From assembly GCF_004795255.1 (NCBI RefSeq), contig NZ_SSBQ01000002.1, forward strand, positions 4,742,001 through 4,806,000: DNA of 64,000 bases. Reading direction: 5' to 3'. Below, in pieces: positions 42,321 through 49,791 of this stretch (position 1 is the first letter of the stretch; each line of letters starts with the position of its first letter). The stretch comes from Streptomyces sp. RKND-216. Its GTDB lineage: Bacteria > Actinomycetota > Actinomycetes > Streptomycetales > Streptomycetaceae. A program made the position numbers and the translations under genes. Below the pieces are notes generated by a model. It did not search any database and was not told the origin of the DNA. It saw only the letters and a list, made by a program, of their open reading frames with translations.

Positions 42321-42361
42321 TCGGGCACGGGCTCCGACGTTCCGCCGGTGCCCGTGCCCGA
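42321..42361 (+). terminator. Terminator with nearby 17-bp direct repeat
   Basis: Perfect 12-base arms TCGGGCACGGGC (42321-42332) and GCCCGTGCCCGA (42350-42361). The loop contains one copy of GTTCCGCCGGTGCCCGT (42339-42355), which is also found at 42291-42307. Confidence 0.55.
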
Positions 42362-42430
42362 CGGGCCTGGGGACAGCGCCGCTCCGGGGCCCGGCCCCGC
42401 GGGCGTGCCCCGTTCGCGTAGCCTCTGCGC

Positions 42431-43519
42431 ATGCCTGACGGGACCCTGAACCTCGACGCGTTCTCCGACCTCATCCAGCGGCCGCACGGCGGCCTCCGAC
42501 GGGACGCGGAGGAGCGGCGGGCACGCACCGGCCTTCCCCGTCGCGCCCTGGGCCGGCTCGACGAGCTGGGGGAGTGGCTCGCCGCGGCGCAGGCACAGGT
42601 ACCGGTGCAGCCGATCCGCAGCCCTCGCTTCCTGCTCTTCGCCGGCGATCACGGCGTCGCCGAACTCGGGGTCTCCGCCCGTCCGGCCGGGTCCGCCCAC
42701 AGCCTCGTCCGGTCCGCGCTCGACGGCGACAGCCCGGCCGCGATCCTCGCGCGGCGGCTCGAGGTGCCGCTCCGCATCGTCGACATGTCGCTCGACTGCG
42801 ATCCCGCCGAACTGCCCGAGGACGTCACCCGGCACCGTGTCCGCAGGTCCTCCGGCCGGCTGGACGTCGAGGACTCCCTCACCGGCGCCGAGGCCGAGCA
42901 GGCCTTCCGCACGGGCATGGCGCTCGCCGACGAGGAGGCGGATTCCGGGACGGACCTGGTCGTCCTCGGCGACCTGTCCGTCGGAGGCACCACGGCGGCC
43001 GGTGCCCTCGTCGCCGCCCTCTGCGGGACCGACGCGTCCGTGGTGACCGGCCGGGGCGGTGCGCAGATCGACGACCTGGCGTGGATGCGCAAGTGCGCGG
43101 CGATCCGGGACGGCCTGCGCCGCGCGCGGCCTGTGCTCGGCGACCAGCTCCGGCTGCTCGCGACCGTCGCGGGCGCGGATCTCACGGCGATGACCGGGTT
43201 CCTGCTCCAGTCGGCGGTGCGGCGGACGCCGGTGATCCTGGACGGCGTGGTCTCCGCCGCCTGCGCCCTCGTGGGCCAGCGGGTGGCCTTTCGGGCCCCC
43301 GACTGGTGGCTCGCGGGACAGGCCACGGACGAGCCCGCGCAGGCGAAGGCGCTCGACCGCATGTCGTTGGAGCCGCTCACGGACCACCGCATCGTGGTGG
43401 GCGGCGGGGCCGGTGCGCTGATGGCCGTGCCGCTGGTGCGTGCCGCGGCCGACCTGGCCGCGGGCCTGCCGACGGACACCGGAGCCGGCGAGTCCCCCGA
43501 GGCGCTCGACGTCACCTGA
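42431..43519 (+). CDS. cobT: Nicotinate-nucleotide-dimethylbenzimidazole phosphoribosyltransferase
   Basis: A 362-residue enzyme that makes alpha-ribazole phosphate for the lower ligand of cobalamin. Family blocks: RFLLFAGDHGVAELGVSARP, GDLSVGGTTAAGALVAALCG, LLATVAGADLTAMTGFLLQSAVRRTPVILDGVVSAACAL and the C-terminal DHRIVVGGGAGALMAVPLVRAAADL. The catalytic Glu of the usual GIGNTT/E region is not obvious to me, but overall similarity is strong. It starts ATG at 42431. It forms the cobalamin group with cobU and cobS and is convergent with the gene at 43556. Confidence 0.93.
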   Translation: MPDGTLNLDAFSDLIQRPHGGLRRDAEERRARTGLPRRALGRLDELGEWLAAAQAQVPVQPIRSPRFLLFAGDHGVAELGVSARPAGSAHSLVRSALDGDSPAAILARRLEVPLRIVDMSLDCDPAELPEDVTRHRVRRSSGRLDVEDSLTGAEAEQAFRTGMALADEEADSGTDLVVLGDLSVGGTTAAGALVAALCGTDASVVTGRGGAQIDDLAWMRKCAAIRDGLRRARPVLGDQLRLLATVAGADLTAMTGFLLQSAVRRTPVILDGVVSAACALVGQRVAFRAPDWWLAGQATDEPAQAKALDRMSLEPLTDHRIVVGGGAGALMAVPLVRAAADLAAGLPTDTGAGESPEALDVT

Positions 43520-43555
43520 CGCCAAGCGCCCCGCACCCGCTCCGGGCCACGCCTC

Positions 43556-44458
43556 TCAGCGGCGATCCCGTCCGGGTCGGTCGCCCCGGGCATCCTGCGC
43601 CGGGTCGCGGCGACGGTCCTGCCCGGTGTCGTCGCGGTCGTCTCGCCGGTCCTCGCCGGCGCGGTCCGGTGAACCGCCCCGCCCCGGCTCCTGGTCGGCG
43701 CGCGGCCGGTCGCGACCCCCGGGGCGGTCGCGGTCCTTGTGCTCGATGCGCTTCTCGCCGCGCCGCTCCCACTCGGCCGTCTCCTGCTGTGCGTCCCCGT
43801 CCCGTCCCGGCTGATCGGGTCTCCGGTCCGGGCGGTCCGGTCTCCCGTCGGGCCCGTTCCGGCGGTCCTGGCCGCGCTCGTTGCCCCGTCGCTCCCGGTC
43901 GCCGTCCTCCTTCGCGCCCTTCCGGCCGTCGCGGTGCTTGCGCTGTTCCCGGTCCCGGTCCGGCGTACGGCCGGGAGCCGGGGCTGCCGGAGGCGAGAGT
44001 GTTCTCTTGCCGGGGGCGGAGGGCGGGGCTGAGGAGGGTGCGGGTTCCGTCGGCCCGCCTCCGGAGCCGCCCGGGAAACGGCCGAGGTCCGGCACGTGGC
44101 CGCCGGCGGCCACCGCGATGCCCCCGCCGAGCATGAGCGCGGTCACCACTCCGAGCGTGGTCGAACGCCGGCTGCCCCTCCGCCACCGTTGCGCGGCGGA
44201 GACGGATGCGGCCACGGCTGCGCAGGCCGGTCCGCCGGGCTGCCGCGCGGCCGTCTGCCGAAGGCGTGCCGCGCGGAACGCGGCCACCGCCGCCTCCTCG
44301 CCGGGGGAGGGACCGCCCGCGCGGGGGAACGGCGGCACGACCGCGTCGAGCAGCGCGGTGAGGCGTTCCAGGTCGGCGACCCCGCCGCGCGGGACGTCGT
44401 ACGGGGCCTCCTCGAGCAGCTGCCGGAGCCGTGACTCCTCGACCAACCGCTCCGGCAT
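43556..44458 (-). CDS. Single-TM protein with long Arg/Asp/Gly-rich C-terminus
   Basis: A 300-residue protein of unknown function. Residues 1-95 form a soluble helical region (RLVEESRLRQLLEEAPYDVP, FRAARLRQTA) that resembles a short cytosolic anti-sigma-like head. A TM helix follows at about 102-117 (LGVVTALMLGGGIAVAAGG). About 170 residues of charged low-complexity sequence follow, dominated by RD, DR, RP and GD pairs. By orientation the charged tail would be extracytoplasmic. It ends 36 bases from cobT (convergent) and lies downstream of nadA's end region on the same strand. The tail's composition follows G/C-rich codons, so homology searches there are unreliable. Confidence 0.65.
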   Translation of the reverse strand: MPERLVEESRLRQLLEEAPYDVPRGGVADLERLTALLDAVVPPFPRAGGPSPGEEAAVAAFRAARLRQTAARQPGGPACAAVAASVSAAQRWRRGSRRSTTLGVVTALMLGGGIAVAAGGHVPDLGRFPGGSGGGPTEPAPSSAPPSAPGKRTLSPPAAPAPGRTPDRDREQRKHRDGRKGAKEDGDRERRGNERGQDRRNGPDGRPDRPDRRPDQPGRDGDAQQETAEWERRGEKRIEHKDRDRPGGRDRPRADQEPGRGGSPDRAGEDRRDDRDDTGQDRRRDPAQDARGDRPGRDRR

Positions 44459-44545
44459 GGGCCTGGTACCTTTCTGCGCTCGCTCGACTCCGCACCGGTG
44501 ACGTCCACCGGAGCCGGTTCGTTCCCGGCGCCGGACTTCACGAGG

Positions 44546-45736
44546 TCACGGCAGCGCCAGCATCCGCTCCAGGGCCATCTTGGCGTACTGCTCGGTCTTC
44601 GTGTCCACCTCGATGCGGTTGACCACGGTGCCCTCGACCAGTGACTCCAGCGCCCACACCAGGTGCGGGAGGTCGATGCGGTTCATCGTCGAGCAGAAGC
44701 ACACCGTGCGGTCGAGGAAGACGACCTCCTTGTCCTCGTCCGCGAAACGGTTCGCCAGCCGCCGTACGAGGTTCAGCTCGGTGCCGATGGCCCATTTCGA
44801 GCCCGCGGGGGCGGCCTCGAGCGCCTTGATGATGTACTCCGTGGATCCGACGAAGTCCGCGGCCTGGACCACCTCGTGCTTGCACTCGGGGTGCACCAGG
44901 ACGTTGACGCCCGGGATGCGGGCGCGCACGTCGTCGACGGAGTCCAGCGAGAAGCGGCCGTGCACCGAGCAGTGGCCGCGCCACAGGATCATCCTCGCGT
45001 CGCGCAGCTGCTCGGTGGTGAGGCCGCCGCCCGGCTTGTGCGGGTTGTAGACCACGCAGTCGTCCAGGGACAGGCCCATGTCCCGGACGGCGGTGTTGCG
45101 GCCCAGGTGCTGGTCGGGAAGGAAGAGGACCTTGTTCTGTCCGGGCTCCCCCTGCTCGAAGGCCCAGTCCAGTGCGCGGCGGGCGTTGGAGGAGGTGCAG
45201 ATGGTGCCGCCGTGGCGCCCGGTGAACGCCTTGATGTCGGCGGAGGAGTTCATGTAGGAGACGGGCACCGTGCGCTCCGCCACTCCCGCTTCGGTCAGGA
45301 CGTCCCAGCACTCGGCGACCTGTTCCGCCGTCGCCATGTCGGCCATGGAGCAGCCGGCCGCGAGGTCGGGGAGGACGACCTGCTGGCGTGCGGAGGTGAG
45401 GATGTCGGCCGACTCTGCCATGAAGTGCACGCCGCAGAAGACGATGTACTCGGCCTCCGGGCGGGCGGCCGCCTCCCGGGCCAGCTTGAAGGAGTCGCCG
45501 GTGACGTCGGCGAACTCGATGACCTCGTCCCGCTGGTAGTGGTGCCCGAGCACGAAGACCTTGTCGCCCAGCTTCTCCTTGGCCGCGCGGGCGCGCTCCA
45601 CCAGGTCCGGGTCGGAGGGCGAGGGGAGCTCGCCTGGACAGTCGACGCCGCGTTCGCTCGAGGGGTCGGCCTCGCGGCCGAGCAGGAGCAGGGCGAGCGG
45701 CGTGGGCTGCACGTCCAGGGGCTGGGTGGTGGACAC
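44546..45736 (-). CDS. nadA: Quinolinate synthase
   Basis: A 396-residue [4Fe-4S] enzyme condensing iminoaspartate with dihydroxyacetone phosphate to quinolinate in NAD synthesis. The three cluster cysteines lie in IVFCGVHFMAESADIL, in the GCSMADMA/VHPECKHEV region, and in TVCFCSTMNRIDLPHLVWAL. Other blocks are LGHHYQRDEVIEFAD and RAALDWAF-like RRALDWAFEQG. The GTG at 45736 gives VSTTQPLDVQPT and a length close to other Streptomyces NadA. The palindrome at 45801-45815 lies 65 bases upstream. No nadB or nadC is adjacent. erpA, a Fe-S insertion factor, is divergent from it. Confidence 0.94.
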   Translation of the reverse strand: MSTTQPLDVQPTPLALLLLGREADPSSERGVDCPGELPSPSDPDLVERARAAKEKLGDKVFVLGHHYQRDEVIEFADVTGDSFKLAREAAARPEAEYIVFCGVHFMAESADILTSARQQVVLPDLAAGCSMADMATAEQVAECWDVLTEAGVAERTVPVSYMNSSADIKAFTGRHGGTICTSSNARRALDWAFEQGEPGQNKVLFLPDQHLGRNTAVRDMGLSLDDCVVYNPHKPGGGLTTEQLRDARMILWRGHCSVHGRFSLDSVDDVRARIPGVNVLVHPECKHEVVQAADFVGSTEYIIKALEAAPAGSKWAIGTELNLVRRLANRFADEDKEVVFLDRTVCFCSTMNRIDLPHLVWALESLVEGTVVNRIEVDTKTEQYAKMALERMLALP

Positions 45737-45800
45737 GATCACGCACCCTTTCTGTTCGGAACACGCGTTCTGATCCACGCGTACTTATCGTCGTAGTGAC

Positions 45801-45815
45801 GTTATCTATGATAAC
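45801..45815. promoter_or_regulatory. A/T-rich palindrome between nadA and erpA
   Basis: GTTATC-TAT-GATAAC, a perfect dyad with a three-base spacer, 65 bases upstream of the nadA start and about 250 upstream of erpA. On the nadA strand it overlaps plausible -10-like A/T-rich sequence. The rest of this 326-base intergenic region has no other clear feature. A repressor site controlling nadA is the simplest reading; the regulator is unknown. Confidence 0.5.
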
Positions 45816-46062
45816 CGGTTCACGTCAGTTTGACGACGGGCATCGTGTCGATGTGACGCATACCGCGACCCCGGGTGACCGCACGGCCTTCCGCCCCGTC
45901 CCACCCGGTGCGCCGCACGCTCGTGACCGCCCCGCGCCGGATGTGCGAGCATGAGAACCGCAAGGGACGAGGGATCGCGACGTGCCGGGACTGGAATGAA
46001 TCCGGGATGTCTTCCGTTCCAGCCCATGGCAGAGCAGTCCGAACAACCCGGGAGAGAAGCAG

Positions 46063-46416
46063 ATGTCCGTATCGGACGAGACCGCTGTGAGTGAGGGCAT
46101 CATCCTGTCCGACGCCGCCGCGGTGAAGGTCAAGAGCCTCCTCGAGCAGGAGGGTCGTGACGACCTCGCGCTCCGCGTGGCCGTCCAGCCCGGTGGCTGC
46201 TCCGGCCTTCGGTACCAGCTCTTCTTCGACGAGCGTTCGCTCGACGGCGACGTGGTGAAGGACTTCGACGGCGTCAAGGTGGTCACCGACCGGATGAGCG
46301 CCCCCTACCTGGGCGGCGCCTCCATCGACTTCGTCGACACCATCGAGAAGCAGGGCTTCACCATCGACAACCCGAACGCCACGGGCTCCTGCGCCTGCGG
46401 CGACTCGTTCAGCTGA
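46063..46416 (+). CDS. erpA: Iron-sulfur cluster insertion protein (A-type carrier)
   Basis: A 117-residue HesB/IscA-family protein. The three cluster-binding cysteines are C46 (GGCSGLRYQLFF), C110 and C112 (GSCACGDSF), with family blocks AVKVKSLLEQEGRDDLALRV and GGASIDFVDTIEKQGFTIDNPNA. It delivers Fe-S clusters to client enzymes; the neighbouring NadA and the Rieske protein and LipA elsewhere in the window are plausible clients. The ATG at 46063 follows GGGAGAAGCAG. It is followed by a strong terminator. Confidence 0.95.
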   Translation: MSVSDETAVSEGIILSDAAAVKVKSLLEQEGRDDLALRVAVQPGGCSGLRYQLFFDERSLDGDVVKDFDGVKVVTDRMSAPYLGGASIDFVDTIEKQGFTIDNPNATGSCACGDSFS

Positions 46417-46470
46417 TCAGCTGAGGCAGTCCGCCGGGCGCCTCGCGACGAGGTGCCCGGAACGGCGCAC

Positions 46471-46509
46471 GATGAGGGCGGCGACCCCTTCCGGGTCGCC
46501 GCCCTCGTC
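46471..46509. terminator. Bidirectional terminator after erpA
   Basis: 17-base stem GATGAGGGCGGCGACCC (46471-46487) with GGGTCGCCGCCCTCGTC (46493-46509), one G-U type mismatch and a five-base loop. It is shared with the convergent gene ending at 46543. Confidence 0.75.
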
Positions 46510-46542
46510 ATGTGTGCGTCGTGCGTCGTGCCGAGGCGTCGG

Positions 46543-48087
46543 TCACTTCTTCGGCAGCGGGTCGCCGCTCCTGGCGTCCAGCACCTTGCGGCCGTCCAGC
46601 GGCTTGTCGAGCTGCACCGTCACCTTCTGCTTCTCGGCGATCATGATGCAGTTCTCCTTGGGCTCCGGGTTCTTCGGCTCGACCTTCACCTCGACTCCGC
46701 CGTCCGCCGGCTTCGCGACGGCCTGGTAGTCGTGGCAGACGCCACCCCAGAAGGTGACCGTCAGGTCACGGCCGTCGGCGCGGTAGGAGATCAGCTTCCG
46801 GCCGTCCGGCGATCCGGGGGAGACCGGCGTGTCACTGCCGTCCTCGCTGCCCTTGTCCTCGGGAGTGCGCAGGTACTCGCGCTCCACCGCGGGGAAGGCC
46901 ACCTGGTAGGTGCCTTCGGCACCCTGCTTCTCCACGTCGTAGATCCACGCGGGGACCAGGATCGGCGCGCCCTTCGAGTACTCGGCCGCCAGGCCGAACG
47001 TCGCACCGCTCACCGTCGCGGTGGCGTCCCCACCGCTCGCGGACGAGTCCTCGGAACCGGGGGTCGCACACCTGATCACGTCGTCGGCCTTCGGATAGCC
47101 GCCGAGGTCGGTGTTCTCGTCCTTCGGGCGCGGCGGCGGCGCGTCGTCGCAGGACGGGACCTCCGGCATGCCGGCGGACGCACGGTGCTTGTTCAGTGCC
47201 TTCAGTGTCTCCTCGGCCGTCATGACCGGGTACACGGCGCCCTTCACCAGCTCGCCCAGCCGGCCGTGGCCCCGCACCAGCTCGCCGGCGGAGTTCACCG
47301 TGAACGTGCTGGACCAGTCCTGGGAGGGGATGCCGCCGGGACGCGGCTTCGCGGTCACCAGGCGGGTGTCCTGGTAGGAGTGGGACGCGTCCAGCGCCGC
47401 ACTGTCCAGGTCGAGCGCCTCCAGCGCGGGCCGCACCGTCTTCTTCGCTTCGTCGGCGGGCACCGGGTCGCCCCCACGCTCACCGTCGCTGCTCGACTGC
47501 CCCTCGCCGTCGGCCTGCTGGTCGGGGCACGGGGCGGGCGGCTTGCCGGCGCCGCCTTCCTTCGGCTTGCCGCACAGGTCGTCGCCGGTGGGCCGGTGGC
47601 GGATGAAGGACCACGCGCCGGTCTCCTCGTCCACCGTCAGCAGCGGACCGCTCCCGTCCGGCGTGCCGCCGACCCGCCAGCCCGCGTCGCCCTCGGTCGG
47701 GGCGCCGTCCACGCCGAACGCGTCGGCGATCGCTTGCATCTCGGCCTCGGTCACGTCGCCTTCGGGACGGTGCACCGGTGCCGATCCGGGGCCGTCGGGC
47801 AGGTCGCCCTCGGCCTCGTACACGGTCGCGTTGGGGTTGGGCTCGCCCGGGGCGATGCCGCGCTCCGGGGTGTCGCCCGACTCGCTCAGCCCGAGGCTGT
47901 CCAGCACCAGCGGCGGCGGGTTCTCACGGCTGTCGGCGGCGGCCGACGTGTCGTCGTCCGACTCGGCGGCGTTCGACGCCCAGTAGGCTCCGCCGCCTCC
48001 GGCCAGCAGAACGGCCGTCGCCACCGAGGCGACGGTCAGTCGCCGGCGCAGTCGGGGTCCCTCGGGGGTCTCCTGGGTGCTCACCAC
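46543..48087 (-). CDS. Signal-anchored extracytoplasmic protein, function unknown
   Basis: A 514-residue protein. After a short basic N-terminus (GPRLRRRLTV) one hydrophobic helix (about 19-38, ASVATAVLLAGGGGAYWAS) anchors a long acidic extracytoplasmic region. That region contains an acidic Ser/Pro linker, then a mixed domain with DLCGKPKEGGAGKPPAPCPDQ and FWGGVCHDYQAVAKP, giving several paired cysteines that could form disulfides. No enzymatic motif is recognised. Similar proteins in Streptomyces are unassigned. The start ATG/GTG at 48087 is immediately before the basic stretch. Convergent with erpA. Confidence 0.72.
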   Translation of the reverse strand: MVSTQETPEGPRLRRRLTVASVATAVLLAGGGGAYWASNAAESDDDTSAAADSRENPPPLVLDSLGLSESGDTPERGIAPGEPNPNATVYEAEGDLPDGPGSAPVHRPEGDVTEAEMQAIADAFGVDGAPTEGDAGWRVGGTPDGSGPLLTVDEETGAWSFIRHRPTGDDLCGKPKEGGAGKPPAPCPDQQADGEGQSSSDGERGGDPVPADEAKKTVRPALEALDLDSAALDASHSYQDTRLVTAKPRPGGIPSQDWSSTFTVNSAGELVRGHGRLGELVKGAVYPVMTAEETLKALNKHRASAGMPEVPSCDDAPPPRPKDENTDLGGYPKADDVIRCATPGSEDSSASGGDATATVSGATFGLAAEYSKGAPILVPAWIYDVEKQGAEGTYQVAFPAVEREYLRTPEDKGSEDGSDTPVSPGSPDGRKLISYRADGRDLTVTFWGGVCHDYQAVAKPADGGVEVKVEPKNPEPKENCIMIAEKQKVTVQLDKPLDGRKVLDARSGDPLPKK

Positions 48088-48175
48088 ATCGCTCCTTCGG
48101 CTCCGCTCTTCTGTCGGGCCCGCATCCCTTGCGGGGACGCCCCTTGGACGGGACCGGACGACGAGCGGTTCCCGG

Positions 48176-48212
48176 CCGTTCCGCCGGCCGCGTTACGGGG
48201 CCGGCGGAACGG
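48176..48212 (-). terminator. Hairpin downstream of the small gene at 48419
   Basis: Perfect 14-base arms CCGTTCCGCCGGCC (48176-48189) and complement (48199-48212), nine-base loop. It falls in the 331-base gap between two minus-strand genes, where a terminator of the upstream small gene is expected. I see nothing else in that gap. Confidence 0.5.
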
Positions 48213-48418
48213 GGTCGCCGAGTGGGGCGACGAGAGGCCGTTCATGAGCGTCCGGCCGCCCCACGACCAGGGTCGATCCGGTGAAGCGCGGCACGGCCGG
48301 CGGACGGTGCACGGTGTTCGGCCGACACGGTGCGCGGACGGTCCCGGGCCCGGCCGAACGGCCCGCGCCTCACGCGGAACCAGGAGACCGGGTCTCCCGG
48401 ACAGGTCCTGGTGCGGTC

Positions 48419-48640
48419 CTAGTCCCCGTATTCGGACATGCCGTCCAACAGGTGCGCGGAGCGCTCCGGGACGTGCACCCCGCGGGGCCGCTCCGACGCC
48501 GCCGCCCCCGGCGCGGCACCGTGCGCCGTACGGGGCCAGCGCTCGGACATCCGTGCGCAGTCGCCGCGTAGCTGGGCGAGGGACTCCGGCTCCGCCGAAC
48601 GGTGACCGGCTGTGGGCGCATCGGCGCCATGGGTGCTCAT
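48419..48640 (-). CDS. Small hypothetical protein
   Basis: A 73-residue frame: MSTHGADAPTAGHRSAEPES, LAQLRGDCARMSERWPRT, and the end RGVHVPERSAHLLDGMSEYGD. The C-terminal motif GVHVP...AHLLDGMSEYGD looks like a conserved peptide rather than a chance frame, and a hairpin terminator follows. The ribosome site (GGGGC) is weak. Function unknown. It is divergent from the kinase at 48776. Confidence 0.5.
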   Translation of the reverse strand: MSTHGADAPTAGHRSAEPESLAQLRGDCARMSERWPRTAHGAAPGAAASERPRGVHVPERSAHLLDGMSEYGD

Positions 48641-48775
48641 GCCCCGACAGTACGCATGCTCCGAAGACGGGGGAAAGCCCTACTATCCGGTAGTTCTGTC
48701 CTGTTCGGATGCGGTCGGTGACCGGGTAGCGTGGTCGGGACCGCCTTCCGTTCTCCTTCCTGGAGCGAATTCGCC

Positions 48776-49750
48776 GTGCGTATCGCTGTCTCCGGCTCCA
48801 TCGCGACCGACCACCTGATGACCTTTCCCGGCCGTTTCGCCGACCAGTTCGTCGCGGACCAGCTGCACACGGTCTCGCTGTCCTTCCTGGTCGACTCCCT
48901 GGACGTGCGCCGCGGCGGGGTGGCGGCGAACGTCTGCTTCGGCATGGGCTGCCTCGGCACTCGCCCGATCCTGGTCGGCGCGGCCGGCGAGGACTTCGAG
49001 GAGTACCGGGCCTGGCTGGACCGGCACGGCGTGGACACCGAGTCGGTGCGCATCTCCACCACCGCGCACACCGCCCGCTTCGTGTGCACCACCGACGCCG
49101 ACCACAACCAGATCGGCTCCTTCTACACCGGCGCGATGAGCGAGGCCCGGCTGATCGAACTCCAGGCCGTGGCCGAGCGCGTGGGCGGCCTGGACCTGGT
49201 GTGCATCGGCGCCGACGACCCCGAAGCGATGATCCGCCACACCGAGGAGTGCCGTACCCGCGGCATCCCCTTCGCCGCCGACTTCTCCCAGCAGATCGCG
49301 CGGATGGGGGGCGACGACATCCGCGTGCTGACGGAGGGGGCCACGTACCTCTTCACCAACGAGTACGAGAAGGGCCTCGTCGAGTCCAAGACCGGCTGGA
49401 GCGACGCGGACATCCTCGACCGGGTCGGCACCCGGGTGACCACCCTGGGCGCCAAGGGCGTGCGGATCGACCGCAAGGGGGAGGAGCCCCTCCTCGTCAG
49501 CCCGCCCGAGGAGGAGGCCAAGGTCGACCCCACCGGCGTGGGCGACGCCTTCCGCGCCGGCTTCCTCACCGGTCTGAGCTGGGACGTCTCCCTCGAACGC
49601 GCCGCGCAGGTCGGCTGCATGCTGGCCACCCTGGTCATCGAGACCCTGGGCACCCAGGAGTACGAGCTGCGTCGCGGCAACTTCATGGAGCGCTTCACCA
49701 AGGCCTACGGCGACGCCGCGGCCGCCGAGGTGCAGTCCCACCTCGGCTGA
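48776..49750 (+). CDS. PfkB-family carbohydrate/nucleoside kinase
   Basis: A 324-residue ribokinase-superfamily kinase, close to adenosine-kinase-like proteins of actinobacteria. The N-terminal substrate lid region is RIAVSGSIATDHLMTFPGRFAD. The GG switch is RRGGVAANVCFGMGCLG. The PfkB signature 2 with the catalytic Asp is VDPTGVGDAFRAGFLTGLSW. The NEYE-type motif FTNEYEKGLV is typical of adenosine kinases. The GTG at 48776 gives the family N-terminus and follows TGGAGCGAATTCGCC. The gene ends at a (GGTCC)n microsatellite before the convergent desulfurase gene. Confidence 0.88.
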   Translation: MRIAVSGSIATDHLMTFPGRFADQFVADQLHTVSLSFLVDSLDVRRGGVAANVCFGMGCLGTRPILVGAAGEDFEEYRAWLDRHGVDTESVRISTTAHTARFVCTTDADHNQIGSFYTGAMSEARLIELQAVAERVGGLDLVCIGADDPEAMIRHTEECRTRGIPFAADFSQQIARMGGDDIRVLTEGATYLFTNEYEKGLVESKTGWSDADILDRVGTRVTTLGAKGVRIDRKGEEPLLVSPPEEEAKVDPTGVGDAFRAGFLTGLSWDVSLERAAQVGCMLATLVIETLGTQEYELRRGNFMERFTKAYGDAAAAEVQSHLG

Positions 49751-49759
49751 CGCCGGACC

Positions 49760-49789
49760 GGTCCGGTCCGGTCCGGTCCGGTCCGGTCC
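49760..49789. repeat. Pentanucleotide tandem repeat (GGTCC)6
   Basis: Six uninterrupted GGTCC copies fill the gap between the kinase stop and the convergent desulfurase stop, preceded by a partial GGACC. It can vary by slippage; no coding effect. Confidence 0.85.
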
Positions 49790-49791
49790 GC

